Source of the DNA: Microbispora rosea subsp. aerata
GTDB lineage: Bacteria > Actinomycetota > Actinomycetes > Streptosporangiales > Streptosporangiaceae
Direction of reading: 5' to 3'
DNA: 64,000 nucleotides
Assembly (NCBI RefSeq): GCF_014647835.1
Contig: NZ_BMPY01000031.1
Span: 1 to 64,000 of the forward strand
The translations under genes and the position numbers were made by a program. Below are positions 17,487 through 25,472 of this stretch, piece after piece. Position 1 is the first letter of the stretch. Each line of letters starts with the position of its first letter. The notes under the pieces are model-generated. The model worked only from the letters and a program-made list of their open reading frames with translations. It had not been told where the DNA came from and did no database searches.

Positions 17487-18191
17487 TCAAAGCCCGGACC
17501 GGTCGGCCGACCAGATCCCGCGTACGTGCCGGAGATGACGGTCCATCAGGCTCTCGGCCGCCGCGGCGTCGCCGCGTACGACCGCGTCGAGCAGGTCGAG
17601 GTGCTCGCGTGCCGAGGCGGCCTGCATCCGCGCGTCGGGCAGCCCGCGCAGCCCGTAGAGCCGGGCCCGGGCGCGCAGGTCCCGGACCGTCTCGACCAGC
17701 CGGGCGTTGCCCGACAGGGCCAGCAGCGCGAGATGGAAGCGCTGGTCGGCGGACACGTAGGCGAGCAGGTCGCCCCGGTCCGCGGCGGCGACGATCTCCT
17801 CGGCGATCGGGCGCAGCGCCTCGGCCTCCGCCGCCAGGGGCTCCGCGGCGAGCCGGGCCACCGTGGGCACCTCGAGCAGCCGCCTGATCTCGATGATCTC
17901 GTCGAGGTCGCGCTCGGACACCTCCACGACCCGGAAGCCCTTGTTGCGCAGGGCCTCGAACAGGCCCTCCTTGGCGAGGTCGAGCATCGCCTCGCGCACC
18001 GGCGTGGCGGAGACCCCGAACCTGGCCGCCAGCGCGGGGGCCGAATACACCACGCCGGGCCGCATCTCCCCGGCCACCAACGCGTCACGCAGCGCCTGCG
18101 CCACCTGCTCCCGCAGGTTCTGCCGCGCCCCGGCGCCCGGCGCGCGGAGGGCGTCACTCCCGCGGCCCGGCCCGTTCCACGCCCAGCCCAT
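17487..18191 (-). CDS. GntR-family transcriptional regulator, FCD (FadR) subgroup
   Basis: A 234-residue regulator. An N-terminal winged helix (about 25-90: NLREQVAQALRDALVAGEMR, YSAPALAARFGVSATPVREA) is followed by an all-helical FCD ligand domain (DEIIEIRRLLEVPTVARLA, FHLALLALSGNARLVETV, REHLDLLDAVVRGDAAAAES) with the conserved metal/ligand His residues. Such regulators usually bind carboxylates. The first about 23 residues are Gly/Pro-rich and variable, so a later start is possible. It is transcribed divergently from ctaA and convergently with the EamA exporter. Confidence 0.92.
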   Translation of the reverse strand: MGWAWNGPGRGSDALRAPGAGARQNLREQVAQALRDALVAGEMRPGVVYSAPALAARFGVSATPVREAMLDLAKEGLFEALRNKGFRVVEVSERDLDEIIEIRRLLEVPTVARLAAEPLAAEAEALRPIAEEIVAAADRGDLLAYVSADQRFHLALLALSGNARLVETVRDLRARARLYGLRGLPDARMQAASAREHLDLLDAVVRGDAAAAESLMDRHLRHVRGIWSADRSGL

Positions 18192-18342
18192 CGACCGGCC
18201 ACCGCCCTCCTCGGTCCCGTACGGCCGATCGTACCGGCCCGTGCCGTGCGGAAACGATCAGTGGACACGCCCGCGGGGACCGTGCGGGCCGCGCCGGACG
18301 GGGCGCGGGCCGAGGATGGGACCACCCACCTGGCCGCCTACG

Positions 18343-19350
18343 ATGAATCCCGTGAAGCCCACGACTGGCCGGATCCGCGGCACGCTGCTCGCTTTCTATC
18401 GCTCGTTCATGTTCCCGACGAACGAGTCGATGCGACGGTGGGCGCTGGCGGCGATCGTCGTCAACGTCGGGATCACCGTCACCGGCGCCGCCGTCCGCGT
18501 CACCGGCTCCGGCCTCGGCTGCCCGACCTGGCCGCGCTGCACGCCCGACAGCTTCGTGCCGGCGAGGACCGACGCCCACGCGCCGATCAACATGGCGATC
18601 GAGTTCGGCAACCGGCTGCTGTCGTTCCTCGTGCTCGCCGTCGCGGTCGCGTGCGTGATCGCCGCGTGGAAGCTGTCGCGGGGCGAGCGCGGCCGGCCCG
18701 TCCTGCTGCGGCTCGCGCTGCTGCAGCCGGCCGGCGTCGTCGTCCAGGCCCTGTGGGGCGGTGTCGTGGTGCACTCCATGCTCAACCCGGCGACCGTCAG
18801 CGTCCACTTCCTGCTGTCGATCGGGATGATCGCCGCGGCGGTCGTGCTGTTCGCCCGCGCCGGCGAGGGCGACGCCCCGGCGCAGCGGCTGGTGCACAAG
18901 GACATCCGCACGCTCGGGCACGCGCTGACCGCGGCGGCCTTCGCGCTGGTGCTGGCCGGGGTGGTGGTCACCGGCACCGGGCCGCACTCGGGGGACGACG
19001 CCGCCTCCCGCTTCGGCTTCGACATCCAGAGCGTGGTGCGGCTGCACACCGACATCGCATATGTGGTCGTCGGGCTGACGTTCGCCCTGCTGTTCGCGCT
19101 GCACGTCACCGACTCCCCCGGCCGGGCCCGGCGCGCGGCGCTGGTGCTGCTCGTGGTGGAGCTGTCCCAGGGCGTGGTCGGATATGTGCAGTACTTCCTC
19201 GCCGTCCCCGCGGCGCTGGTGCTCTTGCACGTGCTGGGCGCGACGCTCGTGTGGGTCTGCGCGCTGCGTGTCGTGTTCCTCATGCGCAGCCGGGGGCCGG
19301 TGCCCGTCCTCGCGCCCGAACAGCCGGAGCTCCACCACGCGGCGGTGTGA
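18343..19350 (+). CDS. ctaA: Heme A synthase CtaA (COX15)
   Basis: Converts heme O to heme A for aa3-type cytochrome oxidase. It is 335 residues with eight predicted helices arranged in two four-helix halves. Helix-associated histidines are visible in the FGNRLLSF/HFLLSIG half and in LHTDIAYVVVG and LHVLGATLV. GAAVRVTGSGLGCPTWPRC with its paired cysteine loop is the family signature. The ATG at 18343 is chosen for homologue length, though there is no strong ribosome-binding site; a GTG three codons later is also possible. Its product is fed by CtaB, encoded about 5 kb away. Confidence 0.93.
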   Translation: MNPVKPTTGRIRGTLLAFYRSFMFPTNESMRRWALAAIVVNVGITVTGAAVRVTGSGLGCPTWPRCTPDSFVPARTDAHAPINMAIEFGNRLLSFLVLAVAVACVIAAWKLSRGERGRPVLLRLALLQPAGVVVQALWGGVVVHSMLNPATVSVHFLLSIGMIAAAVVLFARAGEGDAPAQRLVHKDIRTLGHALTAAAFALVLAGVVVTGTGPHSGDDAASRFGFDIQSVVRLHTDIAYVVVGLTFALLFALHVTDSPGRARRAALVLLVVELSQGVVGYVQYFLAVPAALVLLHVLGATLVWVCALRVVFLMRSRGPVPVLAPEQPELHHAAV

Positions 19351-19531
19351 CCCCCGGACGGGAGGCTCGCCGGGCCTCCCGGGCACAACCGTCACGACCG
19401 CCGCGCCCGGGCACTTCCGGGGCGCGGCGCGAAACTTTCATCGCCCGGCCCGCCGTGAGCTGGGCGGACAAGGCGGGCCACGGCGGGCACGGTGGCCGGA
19501 CACACCGCGGCGCGTTAGGGTCCGGGCCATG

Positions 19532-19545
19532 TGGGAGCGCTCCCA
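19532..19545. promoter_or_regulatory. CebR operator (cellulose/cello-oligosaccharide regulator)
   Basis: TGGGAGCGCTCCCA is an exact match to the 14-bp CebR palindrome known from Streptomyces cellulase and cebEFG promoters. Here it is not upstream of any intact gene. The LPMO gene ends about 260 bp away and is read toward the site, and ctaA ends upstream of it. It may be the remnant of a lost cellulase promoter or drive a short RNA antisense to the LPMO end. Confidence 0.85.
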
Positions 19546-19637
19546 CCATCCCCAAGGGAGGTGAGGCCACACCCCACAGTGGCTATCGCACCGCGGGTAC
19601 GAGAAGGCGGATCCTCCTCCGCCCACCCATCGCGCAA

Positions 19638-19672
19638 CGCCCGGGGAGCCGCCGTGACGGCCTCCCCGGGCG
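19638..19672. terminator. Bidirectional terminator-like hairpin between ctaA and the LPMO gene
   Basis: CGCCCGGGGAG at 19638-19648 pairs perfectly with CTCCCCGGGCG at 19662-19672, with further pairing of CCG/CGG inside. No U-tract is obvious. The position between two convergent genes fits a shared terminator. Confidence 0.6.
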
Positions 19673-19805
19673 TCTCCCGCGGACCTCGCCCCGGGGCGCG
19701 GGGCTCCCCCACGCCCTGCCCGGAGCGCTCACCCGTCGTCGCCGCTCCCGGCAAGCGCCGGGCGGATCAGACGACGCCCGTCCGCCCGGCACCGCCGGGA
19801 CTCGC

Positions 19806-20888
19806 TCAGCCGCAGGTGATGTCGCTGATCGTCGGCGTGGTCGGCCCGCTGCCGAGGAACCCGGCCGTGGCCGAGGCGCCGGGGGCCAGCGAGGAGTTCC
19901 ACTCCGGCGCGTGGATCATCGCGAACGGCCCGCTCTGCATCGAGGTGCCGTTCCACGCCTGGGTGATCGTCGCACCGTTCGACATCTGCCACTGGACCCA
20001 CCAGCCGTTCAGCGGGCCGGTGCCGGTGTTCGTGATCGTCACCTCGCCCTGGAAGCCGCCGTTCCAGGTGTTGGTCAGCTTCACCGTGGCCGTGCACGCC
20101 GGGTTCCCCGCCGTCGGGGAGACCGCGGGGCTCGGCGACGGGTGGACGGAGGGCGAGACGCTCGGCGACGGGCTGGGCGAGACGCCGTCGTTGACGAAGT
20201 TCACGTCCGAGCAGCCGTAGAAGGTCTCCTTGCTGTCGAACCGGTACCAGACGGCGTAGATGATGTGCCGGCCGGTCTTGTTCGGCAGCCTGCCGGAGAA
20301 GCGGTAGGCGCCGTCGCGGACCTCGGGCTCGGGGTCGACCGTGAGGAACGGCTCCTCCTCCATGTCAGCCCAGGTCAGCGGCTTGGTCGGGTCGTAGCCG
20401 TCCTTGGTGACATACAGCTTGAAGCCGCCGGGGTGCGGCACCCACGCGCCGTAGACGAAGTCGTACATCGCGCCGGCCTTCACCGTGGTGGTCGGCCAGT
20501 CGGTCCTCGGCTCGTCGTAGGCGGCGTACTTGCTGAACCCGCCGCTGCACAGCTGGCCGTCGGGAATGAAGCCACGGGTCCGGCCGTCGCCGTCGGCGCG
20601 GAGCACGCCATACCAGTCGTACAGCGGCTGGGTGCCGCCGGCCGCCACCGCGTCCTTGCACGCGGGGTTCTTCGGGATGATCTGGCCGCCGGTGAGGCCG
20701 TCCACGTAACACGCGTACGTGCGGCTCGCGGGGGCCTGCAGCGCGCCGTGCGCCTCCGCCGCGGTCTGCGACATGACCGCGACCAGGCCGGCGAGCACGG
20801 CCGCCACCGCGGCGAGCACGGCGAACTTGCGCCCGGATCTCAGGGAAAGCGATCTCAAACGCGGGGATTGCACTGAAGTTCTCCTCAT
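19806..20888 (-). CDS. Secreted lytic polysaccharide monooxygenase (AA10) with a C-terminal CBM2
   Basis: A 360-residue copper enzyme that oxidatively cleaves crystalline cellulose or chitin. A twin-Arg-rich signal peptide ends AAEA before His47, which becomes the N-terminal copper ligand. His152 in VPHPGGFKLYVTKDG is the second histidine-brace ligand. The AA10 domain spans about 47-232. A Ser/Pro linker (237-259) leads to a family-2 carbohydrate-binding module (262-360) with the surface tryptophans of NGWWVQWQ. CBM2 linkage suggests cellulose or chitin. The ATG at 20888 gives a proper signal peptide; GGAGG lies about 16 bases upstream, farther than ideal. A CebR box lies downstream, not in its promoter. 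Confidence 0.94.
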   Translation of the reverse strand: MRRTSVQSPRLRSLSLRSGRKFAVLAAVAAVLAGLVAVMSQTAAEAHGALQAPASRTYACYVDGLTGGQIIPKNPACKDAVAAGGTQPLYDWYGVLRADGDGRTRGFIPDGQLCSGGFSKYAAYDEPRTDWPTTTVKAGAMYDFVYGAWVPHPGGFKLYVTKDGYDPTKPLTWADMEEEPFLTVDPEPEVRDGAYRFSGRLPNKTGRHIIYAVWYRFDSKETFYGCSDVNFVNDGVSPSPSPSVSPSVHPSPSPAVSPTAGNPACTATVKLTNTWNGGFQGEVTITNTGTGPLNGWWVQWQMSNGATITQAWNGTSMQSGPFAMIHAPEWNSSLAPGASATAGFLGSGPTTPTISDITCG

Positions 20889-21095
20889 GATGAGCGGGCA
20901 CGCCTCCCCGGGGAAGGACGCGCCGTCAAGGGCCGTCGTACGAGAAGAACCGCATGCGGCATCGCCGCACGCCCTCCTGGAGCCCACCCATCAAGTGGCC
21001 ACCGCGCACAGTGATTGAAACACGCACCGGCCGTCCCGGCAAAACGGCGCCGTGATCTTGCCGCGATGCCTCGGCGGTCCCGCCGCCGCGCGCGG

Positions 21096-22427
21096 TCAGC
21101 GCGGCGGGTCGCCGTCGTCGGCGTCGGGCCCCTGCCCCGGGCCCGGCGGCCGTCCCGGGCCGCCCGGATGTCCCGGAGGCGGCCCGCCCGGCGGAGGGCC
21201 GTACCCCGGCCCGCCGGGGCCGCCGCCCGGCCACCTGCCCGGCGGCGGGGCGCCCGGAGCGTACCCGGGCGGGGGGTACCCGCGCGCGGCGCTCGCCCGG
21301 TGGCGTTCGGGCAGCGGGAACGACAGCCGGGCGTAGGCCATCAGGTCCGCGAGCGCCCGCTGCTGGACGCGGAAGGTCTCCTCGTCCACCCCGCCGCGGG
21401 CCGCGCGGGCGTGCAGCAGCCCGAGCTCGGTGGAGGCGATCTGATAGTCGATCATGGCCTGCGCCCCGGCCCTGCCGCCGTGGGCCTTCGCCCACGCACG
21501 GGCCTGCTGCCGCCGCCGCAGCGACGACAGCATGAAGATGTCGGCCTGGTTGACCAGCCCGTTGCGCTCGTACGGCGGCAGGTAGTGCTGGATGAGGCCG
21601 ACGATCCGCCGCCTGTCCCGGAAGATCACGATCATCTCGACGACGAGCAGCGCCATCAGAAGCAGGTACGCGACGGCGAGCCCGCCGGGGCCGCCGAAGG
21701 TGGCCAGGCCGTTCCACAGGCCGTGCAGCAGCATGGCCCCGATCCAGCCGATGACGATGACGACGACCCCCACCGCGCCCCCGCGCTGGGCGGCGTACGC
21801 CACCGCGATGCCGATCATCGAGGTGAACAGCGGATGGGCGAACGGCGACAGCACGGCCCGCAGCACGACCATGGCGGCCAGGCCCTGCGCGCCGTTTTCC
21901 TGCAGGGCGGTCAGGTAGTAGCTGACGTTCTCCGACATGGCGAAGCCGAGCCCGACCATGCTGGCGTAGATGATGCCGTCGGTGGGCCCGTCCAGCTCCT
22001 GCCGCCGGAACCACAGCAGCCCGAGCAGGACCAGTCCCTTGGCCGTCTCCTCCACGGGCGGGGCGCCGAACGTCGCCACCAGGTTGCGGGCGTCGGCCAC
22101 GTCCCCGAGCTGGTGGGCCACGTAGACGAGGTTGAGCGAGTTGAGCACGCCGGCGAGCAGGACGGCGATGCCGGCGCCCCAGGCGAACGCGAAGATCAGG
22201 TTGTTGCGCGGCTCGGGTTCCATGCGGTCGAGGGCGAGCACGCCCGCGAGCAGCAGCGGCACGGGCGCGACGGCGAACCCGAGCGCGATGAAGAACTGGA
22301 TCGGCTCGCCGTTGACGAGGCCGAAGGAGAACGTCACCAACGCGCAGATCCCGGCGACGACCAGACCCACGATGAGGCCGACGGACGGACGCTCCTTGAG
22401 AACGGCGCGGGGGTCGAGGCCTGCCAC
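21096..22427 (-). CDS. PrsW-family intramembrane protease-like protein
   Basis: A 443-residue membrane protein with about ten helices. Conserved metalloprotease-type motifs are EETAK at 126-130, SEN at 165-167, His198 in AHPLFTSMIG and His235 in HGLWN, as in the PrsW/CAAX-protease superfamily. PrsW cleaves anti-sigma factors in Bacillus; the target here is unknown. The C-terminal about 60 residues are a Pro/Gly-rich cytoplasmic tail of PPPG repeats. The GTG start at 22427 is preceded by TACAGT seven bases upstream and no Shine-Dalgarno, suggesting leaderless translation. It is divergent from the next gene. Confidence 0.9.
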   Translation of the reverse strand: MAGLDPRAVLKERPSVGLIVGLVVAGICALVTFSFGLVNGEPIQFFIALGFAVAPVPLLLAGVLALDRMEPEPRNNLIFAFAWGAGIAVLLAGVLNSLNLVYVAHQLGDVADARNLVATFGAPPVEETAKGLVLLGLLWFRRQELDGPTDGIIYASMVGLGFAMSENVSYYLTALQENGAQGLAAMVVLRAVLSPFAHPLFTSMIGIAVAYAAQRGGAVGVVVIVIGWIGAMLLHGLWNGLATFGGPGGLAVAYLLLMALLVVEMIVIFRDRRRIVGLIQHYLPPYERNGLVNQADIFMLSSLRRRQQARAWAKAHGGRAGAQAMIDYQIASTELGLLHARAARGGVDEETFRVQQRALADLMAYARLSFPLPERHRASAARGYPPPGYAPGAPPPGRWPGGGPGGPGYGPPPGGPPPGHPGGPGRPPGPGQGPDADDGDPPR

Positions 22428-22558
22428 TGTGAGACTGTAACCGACTACGGCCGCCGTGGTCCTCCCCGGGCCGCAAATGACCCCTCCGATCGCCGAGCGT
22501 CCCGCGCGCCGGGCGCGTCGTCCGGAGCACGCCCCGGTTACCGGCACAATGGGCGATC

Positions 22559-24157
22559 ATGGATGTCGCACCACGTGAGGGGCTCGGGCGACGCGGTTTC
22601 CTCCGCGTCGCGTGCGCCGCGGTCGTCGGCCCGGTCGCGGGCTCGGTCGCCGCGTGCGCGCCCGCGTCCCGGGGAGCGTCCGCGCCCGGGGAGGCGCCCG
22701 CGTCCCGGGGAGCGTCCGCACCCGCCTCCCCGCCGCCCTCCTCCGCTCCCACGCCCGCGCCGAGCGGGCCGACGCCGGAACGGCTGCTGCCCGGCGACCC
22801 GGACTGGCGGGTGCGCAGGCGCGGCCCCGACGAGGCGATCGAGGGCTACACCGACCGCGCGAGCGTGCTGCCCGGGGAGACGTTCGGGCTGCACGTCTCC
22901 ACCACCGAGGGCCGCTACCGGGTCACGGCGTACCGGATGGGCTGGTACGGCGGGGCGCTGGCCCGACGGGTGTGGCGGTCGGGGTGGCTGAAGGGACGCG
23001 ACCAGGGCCGCGGACGGCTCACCGGAGACACCCGCACCGTACGCGCCGGGTGGCGGCGCTCCCTCACCGTGCCCACGGAGGGCTGGCCCGAGGGGGCCTA
23101 TCTGCTGCGCCTGGACACCGAGCGCGGCCACCAGCGGTACGTGCCGCTGGTCGTGCGCTCGGCCTCCGGGGCGGGCCGCACGGTCCTGGTCCACGCCACC
23201 CCGACCTGGCAGGCGTACAACAGGTGGGGCGGCTACAGCCTCTACTACGGCGAGGACGGCCGCTACGAGAGCCGGTCGCTCGCGGTCAGCTTCGACCGCC
23301 CCTACGACCGCACCGGGATGGAGAAGTTCCTCATCCACGAGCGGCCGGTGGTGGCGCTGGCCGAACGGCTGGGCCTGCCCCTGGCGTACACGACCGGCAG
23401 CGACCTCGAGGCCGGCGACGACGTCCTCGCCGGCGCCTCCTCGGTGATCTTCCTGGGGCACGACGAATACTGGACGCCCGGGGTGCGCCGCACCGTGACC
23501 AAGGCCCGCGACGCGGGTGTCAACCTGGCCTTCCTGGGGGCCAACACCTGCTACCGCCGCGTCCGCCTGGAGGAGGACGGCAGGCTGGTGGTCTGCTACA
23601 AGACCGCGGTGGACCGCGACCCGCTGGTCCGCACCCGCCCGTCGCTGGCGACGACCGACTTCCGCGCGGCTCCCAAGCCCGATCCCGAGTCGTCGCTCGT
23701 CGGGGTCTACTACGACGGCTATCCCGTGGACGCGCCGTTCGTCGTGCACGAGCCCAGGCACTGGATCTTCGCGGGCACCGGCGTGCGCCGCGGCGACGCG
23801 TTCCCGCACCTGGTCGGCGTGGAGTACGACCGGGTCAACACGGACGTGCCGACGCCCAGGCCGCTGCAGATCCTCGCCCACTCGCCGGTGGTCTGCGCGG
23901 GGCGGCCCAGCTTCGCCGACGCCGCCTACTACACGGCCCCGAGCGGGGCCGGGGTGTTCGCCTCGGGGACCATGCGGTGGGCCGAGACGCTCATGGCGCG
24001 CACCCGCGACCTGCCGCGGGCGCACGGGATCGACGCGCGCGCCCGGGCCTTCGTCACCAGGGCGACGACCAACCTGCTGAAGGGCTTCGCCGAAGGGCCG
24101 GCCGCCGAGCGCCTGCCCGCCCCCGACGACAACGTCCGCCGCGTCTACCGCGCCTGA
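22559..24157 (+). CDS. Tat-exported lipoprotein, N,N-dimethylformamidase-like (large-subunit C-terminal domain) family
   Basis: A 532-residue protein. The N-terminus RRGFLRVACA...SVAAC is a twin-arginine signal ending in a lipobox with Cys33. A Ser/Pro/Ala linker to about residue 75 contains a duplicated segment. The body has motifs seen in actinobacterial proteins annotated as N,N-dimethylformamidase beta-subunit-like: YRVTAYRMGWYGG, TWQAYNRWGGYSLYYG, FLGHDEYWTPG and FLGANTCYRR. The domain fold is known from the enzyme, but secreted homologues like this have no established substrate. It starts at ATG 22559 without a clear ribosome-binding site. It is divergent from the PrsW-like gene. Confidence 0.82.
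   Translation: MDVAPREGLGRRGFLRVACAAVVGPVAGSVAACAPASRGASAPGEAPASRGASAPASPPPSSAPTPAPSGPTPERLLPGDPDWRVRRRGPDEAIEGYTDRASVLPGETFGLHVSTTEGRYRVTAYRMGWYGGALARRVWRSGWLKGRDQGRGRLTGDTRTVRAGWRRSLTVPTEGWPEGAYLLRLDTERGHQRYVPLVVRSASGAGRTVLVHATPTWQAYNRWGGYSLYYGEDGRYESRSLAVSFDRPYDRTGMEKFLIHERPVVALAERLGLPLAYTTGSDLEAGDDVLAGASSVIFLGHDEYWTPGVRRTVTKARDAGVNLAFLGANTCYRRVRLEEDGRLVVCYKTAVDRDPLVRTRPSLATTDFRAAPKPDPESSLVGVYYDGYPVDAPFVVHEPRHWIFAGTGVRRGDAFPHLVGVEYDRVNTDVPTPRPLQILAHSPVVCAGRPSFADAAYYTAPSGAGVFASGTMRWAETLMARTRDLPRAHGIDARARAFVTRATTNLLKGFAEGPAAERLPAPDDNVRRVYRA
22658..22723 (+). repeat. Duplicated 30-bp segment in the lipoprotein linker
   Basis: The 30 bases 22658-22687 recur at 22694-22723 with one mismatch, six bases apart. 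They encode the repeated APASRGASAP of the Ser/Pro linker just after the lipobox cysteine. A recent in-frame duplication of a disordered linker is the simplest reading. Confidence 0.85.
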
Positions 24158-24232
24158 CCCGTACGGCGGGCCGCGCGGCCCGGCGCTGTGACGTGTTCCG
24201 GCGGCGCATCGCGCGTAGGCGCGTCCCGGCAG

Positions 24233-24270
24233 CCGGCTCCCGGCGGGCCGGCTCCCGGCGGGCCGGCTCA
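24233..24270. repeat. 15-bp tandem repeat at the end of ctaB
   Basis: CCGGCTCCCGGCGGG is present twice in a row (24233-24247, 24248-24262), followed by a partial third copy that overlaps the ctaB stop codon at 24268-24270. It is downstream of both converging genes. The unit contains complementary CCGG/GGCCGG parts and may fold as a terminator. Confidence 0.75.
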
Positions 24271-25221
24271 GACGAGCAGGGAGTCGATCGCGACGGCGAG
24301 GAACAGCAGCGCCAGGTAGACGTTCGACCAGTGGAAGAACCGCATCGGGCGCAGGTCGACGCCGGTCTTGCCGGCGTTCACCCGGCCGAGCAGGCGGTAG
24401 ACCTCCACCAGGCAGACCGCGCCGAGCACGAGCGCGGCGGCCGGGTAGAGCGGGGAGGTGCCGGCGACCGGCCACAGCAGCAGCGAGCACAGCACGGTGG
24501 CCCAGGTGTAGGCGACGACCTGCTGGACGACCCGGCGCTCGGTGGTGACCACCGGCAGCATCGGCACGTCCGCCGCGGCGTAGTCCTCCCGGTAGCGCAT
24601 GGCGAGCGTCCAGGTGTGCGGCGGCGTCCAGAAGAACACCACGCCGAACAGCACGACCGGAGCCCACGACAGCCCGCCGGTGATCCCGGCCCAGCCGATG
24701 AGCACCGGCATGCAGCCGGCGATGCCGCCCCACACGATGTTCTGTGACGTACGTCGCTTGAGCACCAGCGAGTACACGAAGACGTAGAACAGGATCGCGC
24801 CCAGCGACAGCGCGGCGGCGAGCCCGTTGACCGTGAGGGCGAGCCCGAGCGTGGAAAGAGTGCCGAGAATCACACCGAAAATCAGCGCGCCCATCGGCGA
24901 CACGTCGTGCTTGGCCAGCGGCCGCCTGCGGGTGCGCCGCATCGTCCGGTCGATGTCCCGGTCGATGTAGCAGTTCAGGACGTTCGCGCTGCCCGCCGAA
25001 AGGGTGCCGAACACCATCGTCGCGGTGGCGGTCCACGGATCGGGCAGTCCGCGCGCCGCGAGGAACATGACCGGCAGGGTCGTGATCAGCAGCAGCTCGA
25101 TGATCCGAGGCTTGGTGAGCGCCACGTATGCCTTCACGAGCGCCCCGATGGAGCGGGGAGCCGTGGCCGTCGCGGCGGGCCCGAGGGGGGCCACCGTCTG
25201 CTTGTTCGTCAGGACCGTCAA
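24268..25221 (-). CDS. ctaB: Protoheme IX farnesyltransferase (heme O synthase) CtaB
   Basis: A 317-residue UbiA-type prenyltransferase that adds farnesyl to heme B, the step before CtaA. The first Asp-rich motif [20 protein letters not shown] and the second loop [18 protein letters not shown] are present among nine helices, with [13 protein letters not shown] between. The proposed start is TTG 25221 preceded by GGAAG; no better start lies nearby. It is divergent from tkt across 251 bp. This ctaB/tkt adjacency is conserved in actinomycetes. Confidence 0.95.
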   Translation of the reverse strand: MTVLTNKQTVAPLGPAATATAPRSIGALVKAYVALTKPRIIELLLITTLPVMFLAARGLPDPWTATATMVFGTLSAGSANVLNCYIDRDIDRTMRRTRRRPLAKHDVSPMGALIFGVILGTLSTLGLALTVNGLAAALSLGAILFYVFVYSLVLKRRTSQNIVWGGIAGCMPVLIGWAGITGGLSWAPVVLFGVVFFWTPPHTWTLAMRYREDYAAADVPMLPVVTTERRVVQQVVAYTWATVLCSLLLWPVAGTSPLYPAAALVLGAVCLVEVYRLLGRVNAGKTGVDLRPMRFFHWSNVYLALLFLAVAIDSLLV

Positions 25222-25472
25222 GGCGCTTCCAACACGTGCGGGGTCAACGCGTAACCTCTGATTAGGGCGGATCTCCGGGCAGCCTGTCTGCGGGCAGCGG
25301 CCGGCATTAGGTCAATCACTGTAGTCGCCACCCCAGGTGGTCCTGGAACCGGGGCCGAAGCCGCAGGTGCCGTAACCGAGGTGGCTACCAAACGGTATTA
25401 CGCCGAACCCGTTAGGGTCCCCTGTGGGCGGGAAATGCCAGAACCGGCGAAAAACAAGAGGGGATCGAGCAG

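Larger units (their letters stand above)
19351..19805. other. 455-bp region between ctaA and the LPMO gene
   Basis: No convincing gene. It holds a CebR operator (19532-19545), a TAGGGT hexamer at 19516-19521 that could be a -10 box, a ribosome-binding-like GGGAGG at 19556-19561 and a strong hairpin (19638-19672). A short plus-strand frame follows the site but has no recognisable product. Confidence 0.5.

Noticed and set aside
19532-19545. CebR box as the LPMO promoter operator
   Set aside because: The LPMO gene is read from 20888 toward 19806, so the site is beyond its 3' end and not in its promoter.
19531-20220. Open frame starting at the CebR box and running antisense into the LPMO gene
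   Set aside because: Most of it is the complement of the LPMO CBM2 and linker; only the first about 270 bp are outside, without protein character.
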